Positions 1 to 8,761 of a stretch of 64,000 nucleotides of DNA are shown piece after piece. Positions within the stretch are counted from its first letter, which is position 1. Each line of letters opens with the position of its first letter. The notes under the pieces are model-generated. The model searched no databases. It was not told the DNA's origin and worked only from the letters and a program-made list of their open reading frames with translations. A program made the position numbers and the translations under genes. Source of the stretch: CAYYKD01 sp964471825 (GTDB lineage: Bacteria > Spirochaetota > GWE2-31-10 > CAYYKD01); assembly GCA_964471825.1 (NCBI GenBank), contig CAYYKD010000015.1, forward strand, positions 13,267-77,266, written 5' to 3'.

Positions 1-537
1 ATACTATGGATTTATTTATATATTAAAGTTTTTTAGGCCATCGATATTTAATGTTGATTCAATAATAAAAATTGGTCTTGTGGTGTCAGGCTGTTATGGG
101 GCATACGCATTGGGGGCAAATAATGTGGCCAATGTTGCCGGAGTATTTGCAGGTACTCTCCTCTCAGAGGGGCAGTCAGTAGTTGTTGGAGCTGTGGCAA
201 TAGCTCTTGGAGTTGCAACATTCAGCAGACAGGTTATGTCAACAGTAGGAAAAGGGATCGTGAAACTTGACGCACTCTCAGCATTGGTTGTAGTTGTAGC
301 ACATNNNNNNNNNNACATTCAATAACAGTACATATCTTTGCTGTTGTAGGTGTACCCGTATCCTCTTCACAGGCTGTTGTAGGTGCAGTCTTTGGGATTG
401 GTTTGATAAAGGGTGTGCAGACTATAAATTTTTCGACATTATTAAAAGTGGTGTCAGGTTGGATCTTTACGCCTGCACTTTCATGCGGTATATCTATAAT
501 GATCTATTTTTTAATTAATCTGAGGTTTGTAGGATGA
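1..537 (+). CDS. PiT-family inorganic phosphate transporter, 5'-truncated
   Basis: Integral membrane phosphate permease. The frame is open from base 2, so the start lies outside the window. The visible part carries the family signature GANNVANVAGVFAG, followed by small-residue-rich membrane segments and a second signature region, VPVSSSQAVVGAVFG. An N-block at 305-314 breaks the frame. Merging the flanks through their shared ACAT restores one frame (AHSITVHIF) to the TGA at 535-537. The stop overlaps the next gene's ATG by four bases (ATGA), so the hybrid kinase behind it is probably translationally coupled. Low-affinity phosphate or sulfate uptake is the family's usual role; the substrate here is inferred. 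Confidence 0.88.
305..314. other. Assembly gap (10 N), probably false
   Basis: The flanks share ACAT. Merging them keeps the PiT reading frame intact, so no sequence need be missing. Confidence 0.8.
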
Positions 538-3392
538 TAGAAAACTTGATGACAGACAAACTATTCTCAAAAAATAGTTCAAAAGGAAAGACCTCTGTTA
601 GAACAGCAATCGTACTGATATTAGTTTTTATTGTACTAACCGTATCAGGACTTGTTACACATATATCATTTATTAATGGTCGTCGTGCAGTCAGAACTCT
701 TGTTAAAAAGTTAAATCATGAGTCAGGTATAAGAGTCTTGGAACATCTTTCTAACTTCTTTATTCCTCCTGCAAATGTTGTTGGACTGAATGCAAAGCTC
801 ATTGGAAGCAATGCTGTTGATCATAGAGATAAGGATGCCCTGTTTAAGCAATTCTATGATCAGGCCAGTTATATGAAGACGATAAATAGTTTCTATTTCG
901 GCAATACAGATGGTGGTATTATCAATGCAGGAAGAGATATCCCGACAGAGCAGATCTATACAATCTACACAGAGGGCTTTAAAAAGGGTAGATTCTATAA
1001 ATATGCTTTAGATAAGAATAGAAATAGAACAGAGTTAAAAACAGAGTTGCCGTTCTATGATGCAACTATAAGGCCATGGTATAAAAATGCTCTAACTTCA
1101 GATAGTGTTGAGTGGAGTAAACCCTATATTCTTGCAACAGGACAGGATATAGTACTGACCGCCTCAAAGTCGGTCTACGATCATCAGGGTAGATTTCTTG
1201 GCGTTGTCGCGGTTGACATATTTTTATCCCATATAAATAACTTCTTAAAAAAACTCTATATTGATGAAAAAGACGGTTTTACTTTTATAATTGATAAAAA
1301 CGGCTATATCCTTGCCTCATCTGATATCGATAAGGTTGCCGAGATCAATCAGGAAAATAACACATTTAGTTTTGTGCATTACTCTCATTCGGATAAGAAA
1401 CTAATAAAAAGTGTATCTGAAAATATCTTCGGTGAGGTTGGGCCATCAATTGAAACTACCGATAATTTTCAAAAAATCGTCAAAATCAATAAGATTAACT
1501 ATATTATCGAGGTTACACCGTTTAATACAGTTAAGCATTTTAATAGTTTTATTGTAAGCGCTATTCCTGAGAACATCTATATGGGTAGAATAAATGCAAT
1601 AAATCAGGAAACGCTTGTTCTGATACTAGGTGCAGTTCTTCTTGCTATTTTTATAGGGATCTATATATCAGGATTTGTTACTAAACCTATTCTTGAGCTT
1701 GACAAAAAGGCTGAGCTGATAGCAGCCGGTGAGTGGTCAACCGAGTTAAATAGATCGTGGATTAAAGAGATTGATGATCTAACGATGAAGTTTGAGATTA
1801 TGAGTGTTCGTTTAAAGCAGACGATGGAGCAGCTTAAGAATGAACTGGATGAAAAGATAGTTGCAGAGAAACGCATAGCAGATGAAAAGGAAAAGGTCTC
1901 GGTTACACTAACCAGTATAGGTGACGGTGTTATAACTACAGATGTCAACGGTCAAATTGTATTGTTAAATAAGGTTGCTGAGGAGTTAACCGGATGGAAG
2001 ATGACCGATGCTGTGGGCAAGAAATTATCAGAAGTATTTGTTATATATAATGAGATAACCGGTGAGGTCTGTGAAAACCCTGTTGATAAGGTACTATCTT
2101 CCGGTGTCATTGTTGAATTAGCAAATCATACAGTTCTGGTTTCAAAGATAGGAGAGAAGAAAAAAATTGCTGATAGCGGAGCTCCAATCAGAGATAACTC
2201 AGGACAGGTTATTGGTGTTGTTTTAGTATTTAGGGATGTAACTGAGAAGGAAATGATATTTGAGCGGGTAAGAAGAGCTGAGAAATTAGAATCACTTGGA
2301 TTGTTGGCCGGCGGGATTGCCCATGATTTTAACAATCTGCTGACCGGGCTATTTGGTTATCTTGATCTTGCCAGGGTGAGTATTTTAACAGGTAATAATG
2401 AGAGCGTTGGAGAGTATATAGATGGGGCGATAAAGGTGTTTACCAGATCAAAGGATCTTGCGAGGCAGTTATTAACTTTCTCAAAGGGGGGGGCTCCAAA
2501 CAAATCTGTAGGCAATATAGCGAAACTCATTAAGGACTCAGCGTCATTTATTCTATCGGGTTCTAACATAAAGGCGACATATAATATTTCGGAGGATCTC
2601 TGGAATTCTGAATTTGATCATAATCAACTTGGTCAGGTCTTTGATAATATTCTAATTAATGCTAAGCAGGCGATCAAGGAGTACGGAGAAGTTATTATAG
2701 GTTGTAAGAATATATCTGTCACTGAGAAGAGTAACTTAAATCTTCCAGATGGTGATTATATTATGGTGTCAATAAAAGATACCGGTCCGGGAATCCCTTC
2801 AGATGTGCTTAATAAGATATTTGATCCCTTCTTTACAACTAAGAAACACGGAAATGGACTTGGGCTGGCAACTACCTATTCAATAATATCAAAACATGGC
2901 GGACTGATTGAGGCATTTTCTAAAGATAATAATGGTGCTGAGTTTGTTATCTATTTGCCAAGATCAAATAGGGATGATATTTCAATAATCAATACACTAA
3001 AACGAAAAAGACATGTCGGTTCAGGTTTAATCTATATTCTTGATGATGAGGACTATATTCTTCAAATTGCATCAGAGATGTTTGCAATATTCGGATACAG
3101 AACTGAGGCCTTTAAGAATGGTGATGAGTTATTGGATCATTTAAAGAATATAGAAAATAAGAATGATTTGAAGGGGATTTTTTTAGACCTGACTATCCCC
3201 GGTGGAAAGGGCGGTAAGGAGATAATATCTGATATTCGTTCTATCTATCCGAATCTGCCTGTGATAGCATCAAGCGGCTATGCCGATGACCCTGTTATAT
3301 CTGCTCCAGTTGAATATGGATTTACAGCAAGTATCAGTAAGCCATATACGATAAATGAACTAGCTAACACACTTGAGAAACATTTGAAGTAG
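534..3392 (+). CDS. Cache-HAMP-PAS hybrid histidine kinase with C-terminal receiver
   Basis: Membrane-bound hybrid sensor kinase of 952 residues. Order: TM helix about 24-46; a large extracytoplasmic Cache-like sensor about 47-355 (WYKNAL, GVVAVDIF); TM helix about 360-382; HAMP about 383-435; PAS about 454-575; HisKA with phospho-acceptor H597 in GGIAHDFNNLL; HATPase with an N box near 704, DTGPGIP near 755 and GNGLGLATTY near 777; and a receiver about 835-950 with phospho-acceptor D885 and conserved K936. It has no DNA-binding output, so the signal must pass to an unlinked partner. The ATG overlaps the PiT stop. The kinase and receiver halves closely resemble the hybrid kinase at 27487-29415. 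The ligand is unknown; coupling to phosphate transport is inference from position. Confidence 0.93.
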   Translation: MIENLMTDKLFSKNSSKGKTSVRTAIVLILVFIVLTVSGLVTHISFINGRRAVRTLVKKLNHESGIRVLEHLSNFFIPPANVVGLNAKLIGSNAVDHRDKDALFKQFYDQASYMKTINSFYFGNTDGGIINAGRDIPTEQIYTIYTEGFKKGRFYKYALDKNRNRTELKTELPFYDATIRPWYKNALTSDSVEWSKPYILATGQDIVLTASKSVYDHQGRFLGVVAVDIFLSHINNFLKKLYIDEKDGFTFIIDKNGYILASSDIDKVAEINQENNTFSFVHYSHSDKKLIKSVSENIFGEVGPSIETTDNFQKIVKINKINYIIEVTPFNTVKHFNSFIVSAIPENIYMGRINAINQETLVLILGAVLLAIFIGIYISGFVTKPILELDKKAELIAAGEWSTELNRSWIKEIDDLTMKFEIMSVRLKQTMEQLKNELDEKIVAEKRIADEKEKVSVTLTSIGDGVITTDVNGQIVLLNKVAEELTGWKMTDAVGKKLSEVFVIYNEITGEVCENPVDKVLSSGVIVELANHTVLVSKIGEKKKIADSGAPIRDNSGQVIGVVLVFRDVTEKEMIFERVRRAEKLESLGLLAGGIAHDFNNLLTGLFGYLDLARVSILTGNNESVGEYIDGAIKVFTRSKDLARQLLTFSKGGAPNKSVGNIAKLIKDSASFILSGSNIKATYNISEDLWNSEFDHNQLGQVFDNILINAKQAIKEYGEVIIGCKNISVTEKSNLNLPDGDYIMVSIKDTGPGIPSDVLNKIFDPFFTTKKHGNGLGLATTYSIISKHGGLIEAFSKDNNGAEFVIYLPRSNRDDISIINTLKRKRHVGSGLIYILDDEDYILQIASEMFAIFGYRTEAFKNGDELLDHLKNIENKNDLKGIFLDLTIPGGKGGKEIISDIRSIYPNLPVIASSGYADDPVISAPVEYGFTASISKPYTINELANTLEKHLK

Positions 3393-3485
3393 AGGTTGGT
3401 AGTTTGAATGAGGTGTTAAGTTATATGAAATTTTGTGGCTAAGTATTGTTTTAAATTGACGTTGTTTTTAAACCAAGGAAAGTAA

Positions 3486-4151
3486 ATGATTATAAATGAA
3501 ACAATATATGCAAACATCATTAAAAATGGAAGAAAAAATATTTATATATCAGAAGATGATCAACAGTTTAAATACCCTGAAAGTTATGTGATAAATCATT
3601 ATAAAAAAATTGGATACAAAGGATTTTTTTCTGAAGATCGTTTTTGGTGGTACAGCAAAAAACTAATTTATAAAGACCTTATTGACATAAAAGCAAATAA
3701 AAATAACGAAGATTTATTTATGTCAAATATGAAATATGGATCAAGACAGGCAGAACAAATGCTGTATAATGAAAGAAAGATAGAAAGACAAAAGCAAAAT
3801 GATATCATGATGAAAGAAGGATTTGAAAAATACATTTCAGATGATTTAATTTATTTTTATGAAGATCCTGCAAAAATTATTTTAAACCGGAATGAATTTA
3901 TCGATCTTTTAAATACATTTAATAGAGAATTCTTGTTTTATATGTACGAATATTTATTTGATCATTTCTCTGAAATTAATCCCGGAAATGGTTTACCTGA
4001 TCTAATAATATATAAATCGTTAAAAGAAATATTTTTTTGTGAAGTAAAAGCACTAACTGATACAGTTAAACTACATCAAGATGTATGGCATAATCGATTG
4101 AGTTCTCAATCGCAAAAAATAGTTATAATGAATATAAAAGAAAAAAATTAA
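3486..4151 (+). CDS. VRR-NUC domain protein (putative nuclease)
   Basis: A 221-residue protein whose C-terminal third fits the VRR-NUC nuclease fold. The GLPDLIIYK strand contains D172 and is followed by the CEVKA motif (E186, K188) and a conserved LHQDVWHNRL helix. D-ExK is the catalytic pattern of PD-(D/E)XK enzymes. The N-terminal 130 residues are charged, match nothing I recognise and may bind the substrate. AAGGAAAG lies a few bases upstream of the ATG. The gene is visibly more AT- and Lys-rich than the flanking kinase and epimerase genes and sits between two convergent housekeeping-type genes, which suggests acquisition by transfer. Stand-alone VRR-NUC proteins are often phage- or defence-associated; the role here is not established. 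Confidence 0.7.
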   Translation: MIINETIYANIIKNGRKNIYISEDDQQFKYPESYVINHYKKIGYKGFFSEDRFWWYSKKLIYKDLIDIKANKNNEDLFMSNMKYGSRQAEQMLYNERKIERQKQNDIMMKEGFEKYISDDLIYFYEDPAKIILNRNEFIDLLNTFNREFLFYMYEYLFDHFSEINPGNGLPDLIIYKSLKEIFFCEVKALTDTVKLHQDVWHNRLSSQSQKIVIMNIKEKN

Positions 4152-4194
4152 TATATGTAATAGTTGTGTGAAATTTTGGGGCAAGAAATATCTG

Positions 4195-4857
4195 ATGAAA
4201 ATGGAGAAAATAATTAATTATAAATATTTGAGTATCTTTATCAAAGGATTATCCTTAGGATTATTATTACAGTTAGCAATCGGACCTGTTTGTCTTTTTG
4301 TTTTTAAAAATTCCGTTGACAAAGGGTTCTTATATTCAGAATTAATTGTTATTGGTGTATTCATTATTGATGCTTTTTATATTTTTTGGGCTATATTTGG
4401 AGTTTCAACATTTATAAAATCAAATAATGCAAAAATAATCTCAAAAATAATCGGCTTCATAATTTTGTTAATTTTTGGGATAAATATAATTGTTTCTGAA
4501 TTTGTGAAAATTAACTTAATTCCAAAATTAGCATATCTTAATAACCTTCAGATAAATAACCCAATTATTTTAGGATTATTACTAACTTTATCAAATCCAT
4601 TAACTGTAATTTTTTGGATAGGAATTTTTTCAAGCAAAATCGGAGAGAATAATTTTACAAGAAAAGAATTAATTTTATATGGTATTGGAGCATTGATCCC
4701 AACTATTATTTTTTTAACAATAATAGCTTTGTTAGGAATAATATTAAAAATGTTTTTATCAAATTTCATTATTTCATTTCTAAATATAGTAATTGGAGTT
4801 TTAATATTATATTTTGCAGTGAAGATTTTGTTGAAAAAGAAACAAACTGTGATATAA
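4195..4857 (+). CDS. LysE/RhtB-type amino-acid exporter
   Basis: A polytopic membrane protein of about 220 residues with roughly six hydrophobic segments. The N-terminal GLLLQLAIGPVCLFVF matches the LysE family signature (helix 1 with a conserved GP turn), and NPLTVIFWIGIF resembles the usual NP-containing helix. The family exports amino acids or related small molecules. I chose the ATG at 4195; the frame is also open to a GTG at 4168, and neither start has a convincing ribosome-binding site. It lies 43 bases after the VRR-NUC gene in the same AT-rich patch and is followed at once by a dyad element, as expected for a small mobile gene unit. The specific substrate cannot be read from sequence. 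Confidence 0.75.
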   Translation: MKMEKIINYKYLSIFIKGLSLGLLLQLAIGPVCLFVFKNSVDKGFLYSELIVIGVFIIDAFYIFWAIFGVSTFIKSNNAKIISKIIGFIILLIFGINIIVSEFVKINLIPKLAYLNNLQINNPIILGLLLTLSNPLTVIFWIGIFSSKIGENNFTRKELILYGIGALIPTIIFLTIIALLGIILKMFLSNFIISFLNIVIGVLILYFAVKILLKKKQTVI

Positions 4858-4868
4858 TTTGCCCTGAA

Positions 4869-4911
4869 ACTACGTACAACGGCGGATTTCGGCAACTTGC
4901 GGACGTAGTAC
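4869..4911. repeat. attC-like dyad element
   Basis: The arms ACTACGT (4869-4875) and ACGTAGT (4903-4909) are perfect inverted repeats. An alternative pairing, GTACAAC (4874-4880) with GTAGTAC (4905-4911), has one mismatch and resembles R''/R' boxes. The core holds two direct GCGGA copies and is GC-richer than its surroundings. Its place just after a foreign-looking gene is typical of an integron-cassette recombination site, but no integrase is in the window and the boxes do not fit the strict consensus. Confidence 0.4.
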
Positions 4912-4942
4912 AAAAATTTATTTTTGCAAGAGCCTCATCATA

Positions 4943-6352
4943 TTAATCGTTGTAGCAATAATCAGGAAGTAATTCTGATAACATTTTTTTTATAGCTGAT
5001 TTATCATAGGTATCAGCACAGGCCATTAGTTTGCTAACTAATGCATCTGAATTTTTATAGATTGACAGATCACATGTCTGATTAAGTACCAGAAGTTTTT
5101 CGACACCTGTCTGAAGCGGTTTTTCATTTTCGGTTGAAAGCTCCTCATATAGTTTTTCTCCCTTTCTAACTCCTGAATATACTATCTTGATCTCCTCATC
5201 CCTAAACCCGTGCATGGATATTAAGCTCTTTGCAAGTTCAACAATCTTGATTGGCTGTCCCATATCGAGAATAAAAATATTGCCTCTATCAACCGACACT
5301 GATTTTATAACAAGCCTTGCCGCCTCTCTTATAGACATAAAAAATCTTGTCATAGCCGGGTCAGTTATTGTTACGGGGCCACCCTGTTCGATCTGTTTAT
5401 TAAACACCGGTATAACGCTTCCACGCGAACCTAGAACATTTCCAAATCTCACCAGACTAAACATAGTCTGACACCCACCATTTAGACTTAGGATTAAATT
5501 CTCTGCAATCCGCTTAGTAGCTCCCATCACTGATCCGGGATTTACAGATTTATCAGTAGATATAAGTATGAATCTGGTTACACCTGTCTCGCAGGCTGCC
5601 ATTGCACAGTTGAAAGTCCCACCGATATTATTCTTAATTGCCTCATCCGGGAAGTCCTCCATAAATGGAACATGCTTGTGAGCAGCCGCATGAAATAGAA
5701 TATCCGGTCTAGTGCGGCTTAGCTCCCAAAGTATTTTCTTTTTATCGCGAATATCACCAATTATGTATTCGAGTCTATTATCACTACTATTTTCATGTAT
5801 CAATGAATGAATAGAGTTTTCACCTCTGCCGAATGCGATGATTTTTTTTACAGGCAGAAGTCGTAACTGACGGATAATTTCTGATCCTATTGACCCGCCT
5901 GCACCGGTTACAAACACTGTCTTATCGTAAAAAGAGGCGGATAGTTCAGTTATATTAAAGTCAACCTCCTCTCTTCCCAGAAGATCTACCGGATCGATCT
6001 CCCTTATCTGACTAAATCTGACTGTTCCCTTAACAATCTCATAGATCCCGGGTACAATTTTAACTAATACACCTGACTTACCGATCTTCCTTACTATATC
6101 ATTAATTGTTATATAGGTAGCTGATGGAATCGCTATTATAACTTCATCAATATCATTTTTTTTTATCAATTCCAGGGCGTCATCTATTGTGCCGATTACC
6201 GATAGTCCTTCAATAATTTCACCTGTTTTTCTATCATCAAGAAATCCGACTATGCTGTATAGACCTGTAAGTTTTGAATTATGAATAATGTCCCTGGCAA
6301 CCAGTTTACCCGCTTCACCTGCACCGATTATAATTAAATTTTTCTGTTTCAT
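4943..6352 (-). CDS. CapD/FlaA1-like nucleoside-diphosphate-sugar epimerase/dehydratase, soluble form
   Basis: A 469-residue enzyme of the polysaccharide-biosynthesis CapD family. Residues 1-125 form a CoA-binding-like Rossmann domain starting LIIIGAGEAG. From about 142 a second, extended short-chain dehydrogenase domain follows, with FVTGAGGSIGSE as NAD(P)-binding loop and the DKSVNPGSVMGATKR segment holding the catalytic Lys, with Met in place of the usual Tyr as in this family. Full-length relatives are about 600 residues with four N-terminal membrane helices; this copy lacks them and should be cytosolic. Relatives convert UDP-GlcNAc to 4-keto-6-deoxy sugars for surface glycans or flagellin glycosylation. 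No glycosyltransferases lie beside it, so the product is unknown. Confidence 0.88.
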   Translation of the reverse strand: MKQKNLIIIGAGEAGKLVARDIIHNSKLTGLYSIVGFLDDRKTGEIIEGLSVIGTIDDALELIKKNDIDEVIIAIPSATYITINDIVRKIGKSGVLVKIVPGIYEIVKGTVRFSQIREIDPVDLLGREEVDFNITELSASFYDKTVFVTGAGGSIGSEIIRQLRLLPVKKIIAFGRGENSIHSLIHENSSDNRLEYIIGDIRDKKKILWELSRTRPDILFHAAAHKHVPFMEDFPDEAIKNNIGGTFNCAMAACETGVTRFILISTDKSVNPGSVMGATKRIAENLILSLNGGCQTMFSLVRFGNVLGSRGSVIPVFNKQIEQGGPVTITDPAMTRFFMSIREAARLVIKSVSVDRGNIFILDMGQPIKIVELAKSLISMHGFRDEEIKIVYSGVRKGEKLYEELSTENEKPLQTGVEKLLVLNQTCDLSIYKNSDALVSKLMACADTYDKSAIKKMLSELLPDYCYND

Positions 6353-6514
6353 CTATTTCCACCGTTAAATTGGAGTTTTTTTTAGAGTTCCCTTATAATA
6401 TGAAGTTTTATGATTTAAGTCAACAATATAATTTTTGCACAGAATCACTGAAGAGTTGTCTTTTCTAAGAATGTAATAAAATGAATTTTTTAAATAATTT
6501 TTTAAAAATTTCTC

Positions 6515-6544
6515 TTGACAAGTTGTACTAATAATGTGTATATT
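6515..6544 (+). promoter_or_regulatory. Sigma-70-type promoter of the gntR-SPFH-ABC operon
   Basis: TTGACA (6515-6520), an 18-base spacer and TATATT (6539-6544). The predicted transcription start falls at about 6551, on the ATG at 6552. A TTGTACTA half-site (6523-6530) lies inside the spacer. Confidence 0.75.
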
Positions 6545-6564
6545 GTACTATATGAATAGTACAA
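6543..6564. promoter_or_regulatory. Probable GntR/YtrA operator
   Basis: TTGTACTA (6543-6550), six bases, TAGTACAA (6557-6564): a perfect 8-base dyad covering the end of the -10 box, the predicted transcript start and the start codon. A third copy of the half-site lies in the promoter spacer. The position is ideal for autorepression by the GntR protein encoded directly downstream. Confidence 0.75.
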
Positions 6565-6962
6565 TAGGTCAAGGAATAAATAGTAAAGTTTTTAGATTCT
6601 CGCTTGATGCCGCATCAGGTATTCCATTCTATAGACAAATAATTCAGCAAGTTGAACATAATATGAGTACGGGTGTCTTAGTGCCGGGCTATAGGCTTCC
6701 GACTATCAGATCACTCGCCATTGAATTAAAGATCAATCCAAATACCATTGCTAAGGCATATAATGAACTTGAGATTAGGGGGCTTGTTACTACACAGGTC
6801 GGGGCAGGTACATTTATCTCTGATAAAACTGTGATATTAAGTGAGATAGAGATCAACGAAAAGGTTGAGAAGGCAATAGCCTCGTTTATTAGAACGCTTA
6901 GATCCTATGGGTTAACAATTGATGAGATCAGGAAAAGAGTAAATAACTATGAGGGGGATTAG
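6552..6962 (+). CDS. GntR-family transcriptional regulator, YtrA subfamily
   Basis: A 136-residue DNA-binding regulator. The winged helix-turn-helix spans about residues 18-82: IPFYRQIIQQ leads in, LPTIRSLAIELKINPNTIAK is the HTH, and GAGTFISD is the wing. A short helical tail replaces the large effector domain of other GntR proteins, as in the YtrA subfamily, which usually controls ABC-transporter operons next to it. That is what follows here. I prefer the ATG at 6552 to the upstream GTG at 6534, which would lie inside the promoter; there is no ribosome-binding site and the predicted transcript starts at the ATG, so the message is probably leaderless. The stop directly abuts the next ATG. 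Autorepression through the overlapping dyad is inferred. Confidence 0.9.
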   Translation: MNSTIGQGINSKVFRFSLDAASGIPFYRQIIQQVEHNMSTGVLVPGYRLPTIRSLAIELKINPNTIAKAYNELEIRGLVTTQVGAGTFISDKTVILSEIEINEKVEKAIASFIRTLRSYGLTIDEIRKRVNNYEGD

Positions 6963-8069
6963 ATGTTAGATTTTTTTAGGAACAATAAAAACTATCTTAT
7001 TAAGAACATTAAGAGATGGAGATTTGAGAGGAACTTTAGAATACATACAATAGGTGTTGTAGTCTATCTTATTTTTGCATCAATAGGTTCTGTTGTATAT
7101 AGGCATTTTGCTAACGCCGATGATAGGTTATTCTTGCAGATATCTTTTTTTTCAATAATTGCTCTGCTGGTATTGATAGCGATATTTTCACGGTGGGAAA
7201 CTGTAATTAAGGCAGGCTTTATTATACTTTTTGCCGGTGTCTATATGTATGGGATTAGGAGCCTTTTATTTACAACATTTCTTTTTATGGGAGGGATTAT
7301 GGCCGGTGTGATACAGGTAATGAAGGAATGGGAAAGAGCGGTAGTCTTAAGGCTGGGGAAATTTAAAAAGATAAAGGGACCCGGATTATTTATGTTATTT
7401 CCATTTCTTGATACCGTAACAGAGGTCGTTGATCTTAGAATAAGGGTCTCTGATTTTGCAACGGAGACAACACTGACAAATGACTCTGTTACAGTTACTG
7501 TTGATGCACTCTGTTTCTGGATGGTCTGGGATGCAGAGAAGGCTATCCTTGAGGTTGAAAACTATGTTGAGGCGGTTGTCTTAAGCTCACAGACAGCACT
7601 TAGGAATGCAATCAGCCGTAATACTATAAATGATTTCCTTAGTAAAGGGGAGTTGATCGAGGAAGATATAAGAAAGGAAGTAGATAAGAAGACAACAGAA
7701 TGGGGGATTACAATTCAGCATATCGAAATTACAGACATTCAAATACCTGAATCCTTACAGGTTGAGTTGTCTAGACAGGCTATAGCCGAGAAAGAGAGAA
7801 ATGCACGAATAATGCTTGGACAGGCAGAACTTGAACTAGCCGGCATCTATGATAAGGCTGGTAAGATTTACAGAGATAATGAGACTGCTTATAAACTAAG
7901 ATCACTTAGCGTGATTAATGAGGGACTTAAAGAGGGAAATTCGATGATAATAACTCCATCATCAATCTCAGAATCGCTTGAAAACATAACCGGTGCTGCA
8001 GCACTGGATGAGATAAGAAAATTAAAGAAATCAGTCGGTAACAAGGGGGAACAAAATGTCAATAGTTAA
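6963..8069 (+). CDS. SPFH/Band-7 (stomatin-like) membrane protein
   Basis: 368 residues. Hydrophobic stretches at about 27-49, 55-77 and 80-120 anchor the protein. The SPFH/Band-7 domain follows from about 121 (WERAVVLRLGKFKKIKGPGL, then VDLRIRV) to about 300, ending in a charged helical part (AIAEKERNARI) and a serine-rich tail. Such proteins form oligomeric membrane scaffolds that organise or modulate transporters and proteases. Typical bacterial slipins have one membrane hairpin; the longer N-terminal membrane region here is unusual. The start lies right behind the gntR stop with a GAGGGGG ribosome site, and the end overlaps the ABC ATPase gene by 14 bases. The coupling suggests a role in assembling or regulating the exporter encoded downstream. 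Confidence 0.88.
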   Translation: MLDFFRNNKNYLIKNIKRWRFERNFRIHTIGVVVYLIFASIGSVVYRHFANADDRLFLQISFFSIIALLVLIAIFSRWETVIKAGFIILFAGVYMYGIRSLLFTTFLFMGGIMAGVIQVMKEWERAVVLRLGKFKKIKGPGLFMLFPFLDTVTEVVDLRIRVSDFATETTLTNDSVTVTVDALCFWMVWDAEKAILEVENYVEAVVLSSQTALRNAISRNTINDFLSKGELIEEDIRKEVDKKTTEWGITIQHIEITDIQIPESLQVELSRQAIAEKERNARIMLGQAELELAGIYDKAGKIYRDNETAYKLRSLSVINEGLKEGNSMIITPSSISESLENITGAAALDEIRKLKKSVGNKGEQNVNS

Positions 8070-8745
8070 AGTAGATAATCTTGTAAAGGACTATCAGGTC
8101 AATAAGATTGTCGTAAATGCTCTTAGGGGTGTATCGGTTAATATTGAATCAGGTGAGTTCACAGCAATTGTAGGTCCGTCCGGTAGCGGTAAATCAACAC
8201 TTCTGCACCTAATAGGATGCCTTGACACACCTTCACATGGTCTTGTTGAGTTAAATGGTGTTGATGTAAGTAAGATGAATAAAAAAAGCCTCGCACTAAT
8301 TAGAAGAGAGAATATCGGATTTATATTTCAGGCATACAATCTAATACCTGTTCTAACTGCAATTGAGAATGTCTCATTTCCTCTAATTCTACTTGGAGAA
8401 AACAAGAGGTCTATAAAGGAAAAAGCCTATTATGCCTTAAAAGAGGTTGGGCTAGAAGGTATGGAGAATAGAAAACCTAAAGAACTCTCAGGCGGGCAAC
8501 AACAGAGAGTGGCAATTGCAAGGGCACTGGTTAAGAAACCTAAGCTCATTTTGGCTGATGAGCCTACTGCAAACTTAGACTCTAAGATCGGTGGTGAGAT
8601 TTTGGATCTAATGAAGAAGTTAAATGAGACTGAGAAAACGACATTCATCTTTTCGACTCATGATCAGATGGTAATGGACTATGCAAAAAGAATTGTAAGT
8701 CTAAGAGATGGATTAATTGTTGAGGATAAACGAAAAGATAAATAG
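8056..8745 (+). CDS. LolD/MacB-type ABC transporter ATP-binding protein
   Basis: A 229-residue cytoplasmic ATPase. Walker A is GPSGSGKST (40-48), the Q loop lies in GFIFQAYNLIP, the signature is LSGGQQQR near 143, Walker B is LILADEP near 165, and the switch histidine is in STHDQ. The GFIFQ.YNL Q-loop and overall length are typical of the LolD/MacB/FtsE group, which drives mechanotransmission-type exporters with FtsX-like permeases rather than importers. It is the only ATPase in an operon with three such permeases, so it probably serves all of them. The start overlaps the SPFH gene and has AAGGGGG upstream. Confidence 0.92.
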   Translation: MSIVKVDNLVKDYQVNKIVVNALRGVSVNIESGEFTAIVGPSGSGKSTLLHLIGCLDTPSHGLVELNGVDVSKMNKKSLALIRRENIGFIFQAYNLIPVLTAIENVSFPLILLGENKRSIKEKAYYALKEVGLEGMENRKPKELSGGQQQRVAIARALVKKPKLILADEPTANLDSKIGGEILDLMKKLNETEKTTFIFSTHDQMVMDYAKRIVSLRDGLIVEDKRKDK

Positions 8746-8761
8746 ACAATCAAAAGACGAA

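Noticed and set aside
80..325. Start of the PiT gene at the GTG at 80
   Set aside because: The frame stays open back to base 2 and the conserved domain is cut at that point, so the true start lies outside the window.
3486..4857. VRR-NUC plus LysE-type genes as a new defence system
   Set aside because: No helicase, sensor or second effector is adjacent, and LysE-type exporters are not known defence parts; co-transfer explains the pair better.
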